The position numbers were made by a program, and so were the translations under genes. Shown one piece after another: positions 12,801 through 25,000 of a stretch of DNA of 64,000 bases. The number at the start of each line of letters is the position of its first letter. The first letter of the stretch is position 1. The notes under the pieces were generated by a model. That model made no database searches and was not told the origin of the DNA. It worked only from the letters and a program-made list of their open reading frames with translations. Origin of the DNA: Dromaius novaehollandiae (Eukaryota > Chordata > Aves > Casuariiformes > Dromaiidae); the NCBI RefSeq assembly GCF_036370855.1, contig NC_088099.1:28487501-28551500 (forward strand). The letters run 5' to 3'.

Positions 12801-14106
12801 GGGGAAGCTTTTCCCTAGAGGCTGTAGAAAATTTGAACGTTTTCCTAAGTTTGCATCTTTCTGATCTGCCAGAGATTGCTGGCTTGGTTACTACATAGTC
12901 CCTTATTGGTCATGCTCTGTGCACAGTGTGAGGTTGCTTTTAACTGAGACTTTTAACCTGCTTTTAGTAAACTTGGCCTTATGTGGTCTCCTGTTCTGCA
13001 TTGTGCTAAGACTGAATTCTGCATCCCATGTTCTGACTAAGAGAAGTGTCCAGGAGAGAAGATTTTTATTTAAAATAATATATTTTCACAGAAACTTCTG
13101 TTTGAAAGCCTGCTCTGTGCATTCATAGTAACTTTTTTCTCCTCATTTGTTATGGGACTTGGAAATACTGCAAAACATTCAGGAGAATTTAGGGTTGTTG
13201 GAGCCATACAGCACTGCTCTCTTTCCTGATGGAAAACTCCTTTTCCTATTGCTAACAGTCAGATAATTACATTGAGGACAAGGTGGATGTGATGTGGTAG
13301 AACATGCTGGTATGGTGAGAACAGGAAGCTGAAGGTATGAAATAAGGGTACTGGAGTGGCTGGTAAACAGTGGAGCAAAGCTGAGTGTATAAAAGAGGTG
13401 TGAGCAGCAGAAAATAGATGATATTGTAAGTGTTTAGAGAGAAGTTAATAAGATATTTGCCGAGTTAACTACCTGCAGTGTCCTGTGCAGGGAGAAATGT
13501 TATATCCAGACTTAGACTTAGCCTCCACAGTGAAAAGAGAACATGGGGAGGAGGGGACAGCTAGGAAACATCCACCCAAAATGAATCCTAAAAGCCCTGG
13601 TGACATTAGGTACCACCTGTATGAAGAACCCAACTTCTCCAGTCCAGCTTCTCCAGCATCAGCGACACAGCTTGTGTATGCTCCTGTTGTATGGTTCAGA
13701 GCACAGATTTCACAGTTCAGATCACAGGAGCCAGTGTGGTGGGATATGATCTGCTGAGAGAGATTAATTAATTAAAATTAATTCAAAGGGTTGCTGGCTG
13801 TTGATTAGGGCTACCCATCTTCTCCATACATACTGTGAATAGATGTGTTCTTACAGGAATTCATTTGGAGCTACAGCTGTGTTTAGGCAAAAGACTGAGT
13901 CACAACCATATCTTAATTTGAGCTGTTAAGATGTCTCCCATCAGGAATCTTCAGTCACCTAGCATAAGTGTGACTGAGCATGACCATGATGAGGCTTTCT
14001 GCAGGACAAGAAGCATCTTCTGTATCATCCGTGACGTTCTGAATAGCAAACACTTTGCTTTTAGTGATCTGCTTTCTAATTATTTAACTTTGTTCTCTTT
14101 CCTCAG

Positions 14107-14212
14107 AGGATGTGCTGAGTAAAGATGCTGGGGAGTGTGCAATATGCCTGGAAGAGCTGCAGCAAGGAGATACTATAGCACGGCTGCCTTGCCTCTGCAT
14201 ATATCATAAAGG
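14107..14212 (+). CDS. ZNRF2: ZNRF2 RING exon 1 of 2
   Basis: The acceptor is TTTCCTCAG at 14098-14106. The exon starts with the last two bases of a Glu codon and ends AAAGG, with the donor GCAAGT at 14213. The reading frame continues exactly into 14984 to give K-G-C-I-D-E-W. The exon carries the first RING cysteines (CAIC) and the central C-x-C-x3-H half. Confidence 0.93.
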
Positions 14213-15041
14213 GCAAGTATTCCTCATGCTGCATATATAACTTTGGAAGGTTGTATTTATTGAGTATAACCTCTAAGGGGTGCTTAAAGAAGCACTATAA
14301 CTTAGTCACTTCTTATATTAAAAAAAAAAAAAACTAAAAAGAATTTTAAAATATGGCATCTTTGTGTCTCCACTAATATATTTGAAGTCTCTCACACTTG
14401 CATGAAAAAGCCCACAGGAACAAAAGTGGTAATCGCCTATATGGGGAAAGAGTGAATGTCATAGCTATGGATCTTAGGTTGTGTGTACCAAGGTAATAGA
14501 AGTTTTGTCAAATGCTGGTAGACCAGGAAAAAAATTTGCTCATTTCATAAACTTGTTTCATATTTGTTTTCACTTGTGTTTAATCTTCTACTTCCTGTAG
14601 TTAAAACAAAACTTGTAAGCAAGATAATGGTGTCAGCAGTCAAGTAACCTCTGCATAAAGGCTGGATAGGAATTTGTAAAATGGTTCCTTAGAGGAAATG
14701 TTAACACTTAAGATATTTAGTTGTTCAATAATATTTAATATCTATATACTACTGTAGCTGAGAGTTATTAAATTTTCAATGAATGTTGAAATATATTATT
14801 TTCTGCTTGTATGTGAATATTTAAAGATGTATAGTGTGTGTATGCCTATATCTCTTTGTATAGCATAAAATCCTTCTATGCATTTAAATAATGATGAATC
14901 AATTAATATGCATATCTTATTGGCTAAATGTTACCAAGAGATTAATCCAGCAATTCTTTTCATTTTTGTCTTTCATCCAACAGCTGCATAGATGAATGGT
15001 TTGAAGTAAATAGATCTTGCCCTGAGCATCCATCAGATTAA
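14107..15041 (+). CDS. ZNRF2: ZNRF2, RING-type E3 ubiquitin ligase, C-terminal part (two exons)
   Basis: ZNRF2 is an N-myristoylated E3 ubiquitin ligase of endosomal and lysosomal membranes with an N-terminal zinc finger and a C-terminal RING. The window holds only the last 54 complete codons, in exons 14107-14212 and 14984-15041. The spliced product begins EDVLSKDAGECAICLEELQQ and ends in NRSCPEHPSD then TAA, matching human ZNRF2 from memory at essentially every residue. The RING ligands are visible: CAIC, the CLCIYHKGC block and the final SCPEH. ZNRF1 differs at several of these positions, which favours ZNRF2. Upstream exons for the N-terminus and zinc finger were not found and probably lie left of the window. 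The intron between the two exons is GC-AG. Confidence 0.95.
14213..14983 (+). other. ZNRF2: ZNRF2 GC-AG intron
   Basis: The intron begins GCAAGTATTC and ends TTTCATCCAACAG. A GT donor one base away would break the frame, and no GT within the conserved codons gives the right protein. The rest of the donor (G before it, AAGT after it) matches the strong consensus typical of genuine GC donors. Confidence 0.88.
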
Positions 15042-15061
15042 GACAAGATTCATGTTTTTAG
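14984..15061 (+). CDS. ZNRF2: ZNRF2 terminal coding exon with stop codon
   Basis: Coding from 14984 to the TAA at 15039-15041, supplying the last RING ligands (Cys of GCID, and SCPEH). Twenty bases of 3' UTR follow before TTTTTAG|GTAATA, a credible donor at 15062. If that donor is used, the stop lies in the penultimate exon but too near the junction to trigger nonsense-mediated decay under the usual 50-nt rule. Confidence 0.88.
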
Positions 15062-16237
15062 GTAATATTTTTAGGCAAGTACATTTCTACAATAAATATG
15101 TTGATTATCTGAAATAACTCATCATGATTTTTTTGTAATTTGTGAGTTTACTACTGTGTGTCAGAATTGCAATATTAGTTAGTAAATATTGAAGTATATT
15201 AAATATGTAAAAGGCTTCTGCATCCTTACATAACCTGGAATACATCATTTCAGACCATGTCAAGTAGTGGAAAGCAGCAATTCGATGCTAATAAAGCTTT
15301 AGCATTAACTTTTAAAGATTATTTTTGCCATGGGAATGAAACAAAATTAAACTAATGTAATCACGTAAATGGACTGTGTTTATGGGTTGTTCCATAAACA
15401 CTGGCATTTACTTCTGACAGAAAGCTTTTGGAATCTTATAAAAAAGTTTAAACTATGTATTTTCAAAACCACTTTCATGTTAATGCATACCAGAATGAAA
15501 GAAAAAAAATGCTAAGGTGTGCCTATCCATCCCATCCCATAGAGTTTCACATTTTTCCAGCTTATGTTTTGTGTTAATGATTTCAGATCTGCAATCAGTG
15601 TCAAAGGTTTAAAGGATAGGTTTATTCTTTTAGTTGCCGAGTTTTAAATCTTTATCTTGCATTTAACTATTGGCCCCAAACATTGCAAAACACACCAACA
15701 GTCATAATAATTCTTATAGCAATAGAGATATCTGAATTCCTTGCTAGTAGATGGAGGTTTGTGTTTTGTTGTGGGTTGAGTGGTTTTGTTTTTTTTTTTT
15801 TTTAATCTTCATTGTTAGCATTTGTTTGTTAATTTGGTCTGTGGGTCACATTGCAATGATACTAGATATGACTGTTGCAGGAGCAGCAGAGAAAGCCTGA
15901 AGGAAAGTGTCCTGCTACAAGAGTCACTGTTTTAACCGCAGAGCAGTGTTAGCCCAAACAAATAAATAAATAAATGTTGTACTTCCTTTATTGTATCCAG
16001 AACTGATTTGTGGAAGAAGCCCATATGCTGTTTATAAATAACACGTTTGTCTTTGTAAATGCTCATGGGTGTCTAACATCATGTTAAATCCAATTTGCTT
16101 TTTTATCACAGCAAAGACAGTGATAATTGGGGGCTTAGGGAAAAGGGGAAGAAAAACACTGTGTTTGTCTTTGTGTTGTTTCTCTGCATTATATACTGAA
16201 ATAGCTCATGATACTTTGTCTTCTGCTTTTTCAACAG
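15062..16237 (+). other. ZNRF2: possible intron in the ZNRF2 3' UTR
   Basis: Bounded by a GTAATA donor and by the pyrimidine-rich acceptor TCTTCTGCTTTTTCAACAG ending at 16237. No coding sequence is visible inside. It contains a T run near 15788-15803 and an AAATAAATAAATAAA stretch near 15959. The alternative is that transcription continues unspliced. Confidence 0.45.
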
Positions 16238-16697
16238 CTGCTTCCACTGATCAGAAGACATAGGAGATTGAGGTTCCCTCGCTGAACACAGCGTGCCTGG
16301 CTTGAGACTTATGGTTCTTTGTGGCTGAAAAAGGCAAATATGGACAGTGACAGGGAATAAGCATTGCAGAGACCAGTTACTTGCCAGTAGTGCTCAGAAT
16401 ACCAAACACTCATGCAAAGGACACACAGGGATTTTGAAAATGCTGCACATTCTGTAACAATCTACTCCCCACAGACATTATTGATGCTATTTTGTATTGG
16501 AAGGCCAAAGTTCCTAATTTCAGCCCAGCTTCTGGTTCTGTGAAGAAGCAGATTATTGGACACGTTTCCTACTGCCTCAAGTGGAAGCTGAGACGTTCCA
16601 TACATGCTGTCTGAGACCTGTGCAGGAGGATGGCCCCGTTTTTGAGAGGGAACGTTTTCACCTTCTTATTGGCTGAAGAAGAGTAAATGGCAAACTA

Positions 16698-16703
16698 AAT
16701 AAA
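16698..16703 (+). promoter_or_regulatory. candidate proximal ZNRF2 poly(A) signal
   Basis: AATAAA in the context CTAAATAAAACATAAT, about 460 bases into the putative terminal exon. Confidence 0.3.
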
Positions 16704-19700
16704 ACATAATCTAACAGTGTGACCTTATTTACTGAAATCACATCCTATTGTATGTTCTTCACTTTTTTCAAGAACAGAAAACAAACTTCTCTGCATAGGA
16801 ATACTATATTTCAAAGTTTTGTAACTGAACCTTTGTCACAATGCAGTCCAAAGAGTAAAACCAAGACAGGTAACTAATTTATATTGATCAAGCTATAGGG
16901 ATTGTTGAAATCTGCACATTGTATTGCTATTTAAGTAATTAAAACTTCTCTTTTACTGCTTGTGAGTAAAACTGAAAAAGAAATGCAGCAAAGCAAAATC
17001 TTATAGCTATGCAACTTTTTTTTAATAGGAAAAAAAAGAAGAATTACGAATTTTAAGTGCTGCCAGTTAAGGTAATTTGTTTAACGGGTATTTTTTTAAA
17101 AACTGTTTCAGGTAATTATTTTATTGTACTACTCTCATCTCCAGGCTGCCTCCTGAGGTGTAAACGAATAACTGCAAATGTGGGCACAGCAAGAGTTTTT
17201 TGTAGGCATGGGTGAGGTAACATCGAGGTGGGATTTGTGTTTAATTTTTAAAACACTTATGCACAAGCTTTTTTTGTTTTCTTATTTTAATATTTTTTCA
17301 TGGCAGAATCTGTAGTAGTTTGCATCTAAATCATTGGTCTCTTCATGTGAAGACCGGCATTTGACAGTGTGGTTTGTTTGTTTTTTTAAAAAGGCACCTG
17401 CATTTGTTTAATTTATTATTATTTTACTATATTATATTGGTATAACCAGGGCTCCATGAAATGTAGGATGTATCTGGACAAGTACATCAAGTAAAACTGT
17501 GGATAAGTATTAGTTCCCATAAAGTATCAAAGTTCAAAAAAAAAAAAAAGGACAAAAAACTGGAACAAATATCAGGGCTTCGAAGCATGCTTTTTATATC
17601 AAGAATTAATTCATAGTTTCTGAATTTCACAGTACAGGGAAGAGTTTGTGAATATTTATTAGTGACAGAAGTTTTAGTGGTTTCAGTAGTTAAAATAAAT
17701 TGCGCAACACGTTAAATGTTTTTCTTGTGCATATGTAATTCTGCTTTCCTTTTTTGTTTAAGTACATATTTCTCTCTGTTGCTACTGTGATTCATATCAA
17801 AAAGAGCAAAGAACAGTAGCAACTGCTGCTATCCAGGAAAACAAGTGCATTGCATGTTGTTAGACTCCTGCCTTGCTTGCAGAGTGATTCTTGACTGGAT
17901 AACATTTTCCCCGAATGTTGCTCTGTGAAATGCCTTTGTTGAGCTGCAAATCTGAAGGAGTCCAACCTAGATAACAGTCATGATCAATGGTGCGGTTTCT
18001 GCATTTTTTGGCTTGCATAACTGGTTTCAACTGAACCTATAACTATGGGGCCCTATTGTATTCCCTTTTTCAGTGGGAGCAGAACCATTTTGTCATACTT
18101 TCAATTCTGTAGTCACATCAAAGATACAGTAATTTCCTGTACAGGTTCCTCTTTAGCAGAGAATCATTGTGTTGCCTTGTATTATCATTAAGGGGCGAAA
18201 AATTACAGCACCTGTAGTATTTTAACAGTGACGTGGCCTGGAGGTCCACTTTTCTGATGTTTTGAATTCTTTCTATCTTCTGAAAGTAAAGCATTTGCAT
18301 TGATTTAATGTTTACTGTTGGCTTCATGCCTACAGGAACTGATCTGTAGTATAAAGGAGGTAGGTTAGTGTTCTGGTGTCCCATGCTCCAAGGTCATAGA
18401 TAGTCTTTGGCTTGGGGATTAAGTAGATAAATATTTATAGACATAAATTTGTTTACAACTTAAGCTCAGTTTCTGTAGTTCATATTTTAGTACATTTGCT
18501 GGGTTTTTTTGTAAACCTTGATTTTTCTGCAGTCAGATGCAAGTAGATGGTTCAAAGACCCGACAGTCATCACTGCTGACCTATGCTTAGAGCCAGTGTT
18601 TGAAAAGCGTGCCACTAGCCATTGCTCTGATCTGCAGTTTTGTAGGCAAGAGTGGGCCCAGCTGAGCAGCAATACTTTGGATTGTTTGTTACGAGGTCAG
18701 CCTTAGATCCTAGTTCTGCATTCCTGGTATATATAAACCTCCTTTCAAAGCCTATGGATAGTTGGCTTGTATCAAAACCTGTAATATGGACCAAGCGTAG
18801 AATGACCCTGGATGCGTAAGACTGGTGCTTAGGTTTGAAAACTCCTGTAGAAATTCACCTGCATTAAGCTTTCTATCACCAGCTATGTTGCTTGGTTGGA
18901 GATGAACGCACTGTATACATAGCTCTAGTCATTGGCAACACCTTCATTTTAAAAACATCCTCGCAGTGGTCCTGAATCGTTTTGTTTCAAAAGGGGGAAA
19001 AAAGAGCAAACAGGAGTCCTGTGTTGCAGCTGAGGAATACCATGCTTGTCCACAAGAAGCAATAAGTTAAATTAGGGTGCGATATGCTTCTTTGCCTGTA
19101 AATATATTGAAATTGCCAATTCTATGTTGTTTCAGAATATTTTCTGTCATCTGGCCTATATCTTCTCGAAGTACGTAAGGGTGTGAAGCAATTTCCATAC
19201 TCAGGTCTGCCATTAACATGCTGCTTGCCAGAAGGGGAAGAGTAGACACAGCACTGTCTTGAAATGTGAGGTTTTTCTGAGCTTGTAACATAACTGTGTC
19301 TTGAGTAGCAATTTTTTTTTTCTAAAGTTAATAGTGGAGGTGGCTATGATTTGGATTGTATATAACTGTACTCCATACAATACCAAGAGAGCCATGCTAC
19401 TGTCAGTACAGGGCACTGATTATCCTGTTTTTTATAAATCAGTACATCTATAATAACATTTTTCTTTTGAACTAGTCAGCTAATTTTCTTTCAACATGTA
19501 CATTAGATGGTAAGTTCAATGGGACATAGGAAAAATATGAAGCACACTGCAAACTTGCAGTATTTTATTTTTGGGAAGGGTAAAGTGTTAAGACAGATGG
19601 TCTTGTTTGTAATCAGTTTAATTTTCATATTTGAGGGTAAGCGTACTGCAGTATTTTTAAATGGAAAATTTGTAGGTAATGTACAAAGATGTGGGTTGGT

Positions 19701-22035
19701 ACTTGTGACCTTTTTTCTCTCTCTGCTCCCCCTCTTTATGATATAAAGGGGGTTTTATGACTTAATCTTGAGATTTATATACTTATCCTAGTTCTTAATG
19801 TTAGGAGTACTGGCTTTTTAATTAAATGTTTGCTGAAAGACTGGAGAGCTAGTAAACCTGACTCCCAGAAGACTAAAATCTCAGCAAATGTGGAAAAGAT
19901 AATTTTTAGTCAGAAATATGGATCTTTGGTGTTTATAGGTGGCTAATGTCTAATACACAAGATGTGTTTATGGACGTTTTTAGTATGTCGTCTTTTCCAT
20001 TTGAGGGCTTCAGAAACTCACTCCATTTTTTTTTTTTTTTTTGTGTACCACCAAAAACAGAGAACTTGGCACTTGAATATTCTTGCTATCTCTAAGAAAA
20101 CAGCAACAAAGGATATGTTGGTTCTGGTGCAGGCCATGATATCTCTGAGTTTCTGTGAACTTTAGCTGCTTTGTCACATTGAAAAAAGAATATGTGTGTG
20201 TAAATCTGGTATTGCCGTTTTGTATCTGCTGATTCTGATGTACAGTGGAGCTTCCTGAGAAGAGACTACCAAATATCCTGGAATGCAGAAATGCCACTAC
20301 GGGATCTTGCAACTTACCTTTGCCAGTGGGGGATTAGCTCATTTTTTCCAATCAGTGCTACATTTCGTGATTCAGTTTCCACTCCTCAAAGCCTAAAACT
20401 CCTTTTATTATCAGTTTCTTCCCTTCTTCCTCTCTGAAGAAATTATGCTTTTTTAGGGCCTCATCCCCTTAATCTTTGGAAATGCTTTCCATTGGCATCA
20501 TTAAGAGTAAAGCATGAGAATGTAGTTAGAAGAGAAGGGCTTGTTTTGCTACCACCCAGCCAAATGCATTTGGGTTTTTTTCTGGTTTTTTTTCCCTTCT
20601 TCCTGTAGCATTGTCATCAGCTTGTACCACTAAAGTTTTTGTCATCCAAAATACTCCATGTGAGAAATTCACATGAGAACCATGGCCAGTTTCTGCTTCC
20701 TAAATGCAAAACTTCTGCAGTGTTTTTCTGTATAAATTAACAGAGGCACTGTTTGCGCCTGAAATCAGATTGAAGATGGTTTAGCCTGTTGAAAAAGAAC
20801 AGTCCTGCGAGACTCTCCAGTTGCATTTGGTTATGTTGTGAGACCTGTCCTACGATTTGGTTTGCTTCTCAAGTCACTGCATAGCGTTTTGTAACGTAAT
20901 TTCTCAATGAGTACATCAGAGCTGATAGTGGGATACACTGTAACATGACCTAATTGCGGGGTGTTACTAGTCTCTGAAGACTTGCTCAGATGAACTATCA
21001 TAGGATTATCCTGCACCTGAAGATTGGACTTGGTTTTGTCTCTGATCTAATAAGGTGCCAATGTCCAGTAACCAGCAGGCAGCGAGCCCGCTACTTGCTG
21101 ATCTTTCTGGCAGCTTTTAATCTATGTATGTTTGTTTGAGAGACTTTTGCCCTTGGGTGTGCTTTGGCAAAGATTTTGCAATGATAAGTAGGATTTGCTT
21201 GATTCTGGCAGAGCTTCAGATCTAAGTAACATGACGTTGCAAGTACCTAATCTGTTGCTGAATCCTGTTGCTCTTGTTTTCCCTCAGATCTTTTTTTTTT
21301 TCTGTTAATTTGTTATTTTTAATAGTAAACACTTCTCAAGTGGGCACAAGCTCTTGAGGTGTGAAAAGTAACAGAAAGAGGCATCAAAGCATGACTGTGT
21401 GTTCTTCCTGTATATATTAAGATGAAGCTCAAGTATTCATTATCACACAGTAAAAAATTCTCTTCTAGCTGATATTGCCAAAGTACTGTAACTTTCAAGG
21501 AAGAAAGGAGGCAGTTTAGGTGTAGAGGGGACGTTTTAATGAACTACTTAATTTTAAAAGCTGCATCATCACATTTAACAAGTGGTGATCCAGCATTAAC
21601 TTTATCACTTGTTTGAGAAACTTGTCTTGACTCTCCGTACCATTTAGCAGAGGTTCCTGCTGGTAGAGAGCACAGTGTGTATCCCCCCTTTTTTATATGC
21701 CTCTTTCCACAGAACTAACCCTGTTCACAAAGTGTTAGCTGGAAGTCCATGATTGCTTATGAAATGCTACATTTATGTGTAGTGGTAATGGACAAGATGT
21801 CTTCCTTCATTATCCTTTAAGCAGAAATCAGAATGTAATTTGCGATGTCTAATGTAAAACATGTTTGTAATTTTTTTTTTAATTGAGCAGTATGATTGCA
21901 AGTTGAGTTAAGTTGTTCTAAGGTACTTTTTTCAATGGTCTGCCAGTACATAATCATGAATGAAAATATTTTTTTATTGATTTTTAGGTTGTATGTTTAA
22001 CATTCCATTCATGTAAAATATGTATAAATATATGT

Positions 22036-22041
22036 AATAAA
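22036..22041 (+). promoter_or_regulatory. candidate distal ZNRF2 poly(A) signal
   Basis: AATAAA in TATGTAATAAATC, followed about 45 bases later by TTTTTGTTTGTTTGTTTTTC, a typical downstream GT/T-rich element. Confidence 0.5.
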
Positions 22042-22060
22042 TCTTTTGAAGCACAGTTTC

Positions 22061-25000
22061 TATCACACCTCCAGGAGTCTTTTTGTTTGTTTGTTTTTCC
22101 ATCAGTATTGGCTAAAGAGGCACAGCTGTGGGGCAGAGCTGCTGTATGTCTATGCTACAGACCAAACTGAAAACTGAGTGAGAGGAAAAGCAGTGTATGG
22201 TGTATGGTCACAGCTGTAAAAGCAACTTGACATCTAGGCTGTCTGCAATTCTGCAGGTAGGAATCCAGACTCTCTGGGCCAGCTTCTGGCTCTTGTCACA
22301 GCCCCTTTAGCTCTTTGCATATCCTGCAAAGCGGATATGTGACAGGCTTTTATCCAGCTGGCTAAAGATTGTCTTGGCAGAGCAGAGCCGATGTCGCTGC
22401 TGTTTTGCCAGGATAGATGGTGGCTGGAGGAGGGGTGGGTCTGGTTGGTGTGTCCTCTTGTGATCCTTCGCAGATATAATGGCCTTCTGGATTAGCATAA
22501 TTTAGAGTCAACACATGATCAGTCAGATCCAGAGGTAGGAAATTCGTGTGGATGGTTTAAAAAAGGCAAACCACCTCCTTCCCCATCCTTTAGAGATGGG
22601 GGAGCAGGAGGCTCAGCTAAATCAAAGCATCAAGCTGATAAGCTTAATACACTGCTCATTCGTTCTGTCTCCTCTATCCAAATACCCTTCTAGCTTTGCC
22701 TTAGCACACTTGGTAGTTGCCTCTCTAAAACTGACTCTCTGCCAGCGTACCCATGGCTCAGCAGCGAGTGGATTTCCCTGTCCCTGATGGCTACCAATGC
22801 TCTCCCATCTCAACCTGAAAAGCTGGGAGAAGGCTACTACACAGGCTTCTGCAGAGATGCCTTTGTTCCTAGGGGAGTTAATTGCTACCCAGAGCCACAG
22901 GTGGTGTTAAAGCTGCCTACAAATGAGCTCTCTGGCATGGGCATGGAGGATTTGTACAGATGTCTGCCTGAAAACTTACCTTCTGGGTAGCAGCTGCAGC
23001 TAATAAACTCATCAGGTCACCTGCCAGTGCTGTAGGTAGCCGAGGGCTTCAGAGGCCAGATAGCGTTATTACTCCAAATCTGCTTGTTTGCTCTGGCAGC
23101 AGTTGAGGGACCAGCACCATTGTGTTAAAAATAAGTGAAATGAAAGCAGTGGCACAAGTCAGCCCTGCACGGTTGAGCACGTGCAGGTTTGTGGCTAGGC
23201 ATGGGGTGAGCCTGCTGGGGGGAGAGCTGGGAGCTGGTGCATTGATTCCCCATCACCACCCCCAACCAGCGCAGGGCAATGCTCCATGTATCTGTGGCAC
23301 TCTGAGCAAAATCAACGTGCATTTCACCAAGATTATGCATGGGTGATGAAATGAAAAGATTTTGCTTCTCTCTTACTCCTCAGACAGGAAACGCCACCTC
23401 TTACGTTTGTGCATTGCATCTCAGACGAACAGGGTGCTGCTCCCAGCTGGGGGCTGTCGGTACTCTAACAGTATCTGCCGCCTGAGTCTAACGCATGGTT
23501 ATTTAGCATGAATTCCTCAAAGGCTGGATGTCCTTTCTTTCTTCCTCTTCTTTTGAGAGAAGCTTTCTGGAGTGGTCATGAGTAGCAGAGCTAGTCGTCA
23601 AAGCACAGGGACAGTTACGACCCTTGCAAGTCTCTCCTTGGGAGCTGATGGTTTTAATGTATGAATTATTCAAGCCTACACCAAGAGACAGTTGGATATA
23701 ATTACTATGGAACATGTCCGTATCTCTTGCTAGTGTAACTGTTTTTCCTGCTTGGCTTCTGGGAAGCCTGAATTCCTCCACTGCCAGTAATTCCTGTGTT
23801 TTTTCTTCTCCATCTTGGGCACGAGAAATGAGAGCTCTATTATGGAAGCAATTGATAATTAGTTAGAACTGTGTTTGGCTTTGCATCAGGAAAATCTGCT
23901 GGAAATTATTCCAATGGAGTAGGTACAGAAGTTCATGTGTGGAATTTAAATTAGTGGCATCTGTTGGTTTCAAGTTTATGCCCTCCCGTGTACTGCTGTG
24001 ACGTGGCTGGAGGCGAGGCGCTCGGCTGTGCAGGGAGTGCATGGCGCGGCAGCACGGGGCTGTTCCCGGGGCTGCACCGCGTGCAGGCGGAGACGGCGGC
24101 TTGGGGCCGGGGCCGTCAGGACGGTGTGGTGACCAGCGCAGGCCTCGGCTGTGCTAGCGCATGCCATCACTTGTGTGCAAAGGCCAACACGTGGGTATGG
24201 CCAGCGGTTGATGTATGGTTGCATCTGGGTGTGGTGCCGCTTTTAGTAGCGGGAGTGACATACCTGGCGTGCAGCAGAGAGCAGGGAGGGAGCAAAGACT
24301 CCCTGCAGCATTAGAGCTAAATGGGGGTGGTTTTCTCTCCCGGTTTTTGAGTGTTGCATGCTGAAAGGTCTCGTCTTCCTTCCCACTTCAGCACTGAGGC
24401 GATGCCTGTGCTGTATGGTGGTGCGAGGTGTCCTTCTCCGGCTTTGGCATTCAAAGGGGCCCTGCTCCACTGCTCGTTCGCTGGGCAGCAGCTTTCTGCT
24501 GTGCTGCTGTTTGCTGTCGGGTTCCCCGCGGCGCCGGTGCTGGCTGCGCCCTCCCGCAGCGGGGCTGCGGTCCTGCGTGAGGATCCTCATCCACTGGAGT
24601 TTGCTCAAGCTGAGATGCCTGGATTTGGGGAGCCAGGGGAGGAAGAGGGGTCCTGAAGAGGCCTCAGACGGACAACCTGGCATGAGGGTGGCTTGAGGAC
24701 GAACAGGCAGCACTGGGAAGAGGCTTGGTCTCCTTCCTACTCATGTCCCTTGGGGCTTGTGATCTTGGCAAAGTTGCTTTGCATCTCTGGAGTTGTTCTC
24801 CACTCCAAAACAGAGTTTGCGCTGGCTCGTAAGCTGGTTGGGACTCTGCGGTATGACAGATACGGAGGGGCCTGCCAAATTCTCACGTAGCCTACAATTT
24901 CCTTGATGTGCGGTTGCCCCTCGAGTTGCAGCTCACTGGTGTCACCTCTGGGGCGTAAGCACTGCAAACGCGAGTGTGCCTTTCCCAAGAGTGGGTTTCA

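Larger units (their letters stand above)
9572..14106. other. probable ZNRF2 large intron, 3' part
   Basis: No coding exon was recognised. The stretch holds an A run at about 9811-9836, a possible decayed CR1 fragment at about 9633-9720, and a small local duplication at about 10274-10341. It ends with the polypyrimidine tract and CAG acceptor of the ZNRF2 RING exon. Confidence 0.6.
16238..22060 (+). other. ZNRF2: possible terminal 3' UTR exon of ZNRF2
   Basis: The sequence starts CTGCTTCCACTGATCAGAAG after a strong acceptor. It is AT-rich, has stops in all frames and holds no recognisable coding exon. Candidate poly(A) signals are AATAAA at 16698-16703 (short form) and at 22036-22041 (long form, followed by a GT-rich stretch near 22080). 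The extent is inference. Confidence 0.4.

Noticed and set aside
1-14106. Search for upstream ZNRF2 exons (zinc-finger segment)
   Set aside because: No sequence encoding the expected segment before EDVLSK was found, so these exons are probably outside the window.
24243-24713. 156-codon minus-strand open frame and neighbours in the GC-rich block
   Set aside because: High GC lengthens random frames. The frames overlap on both strands, and there are no splice sites giving a conserved product or recognisable domain.
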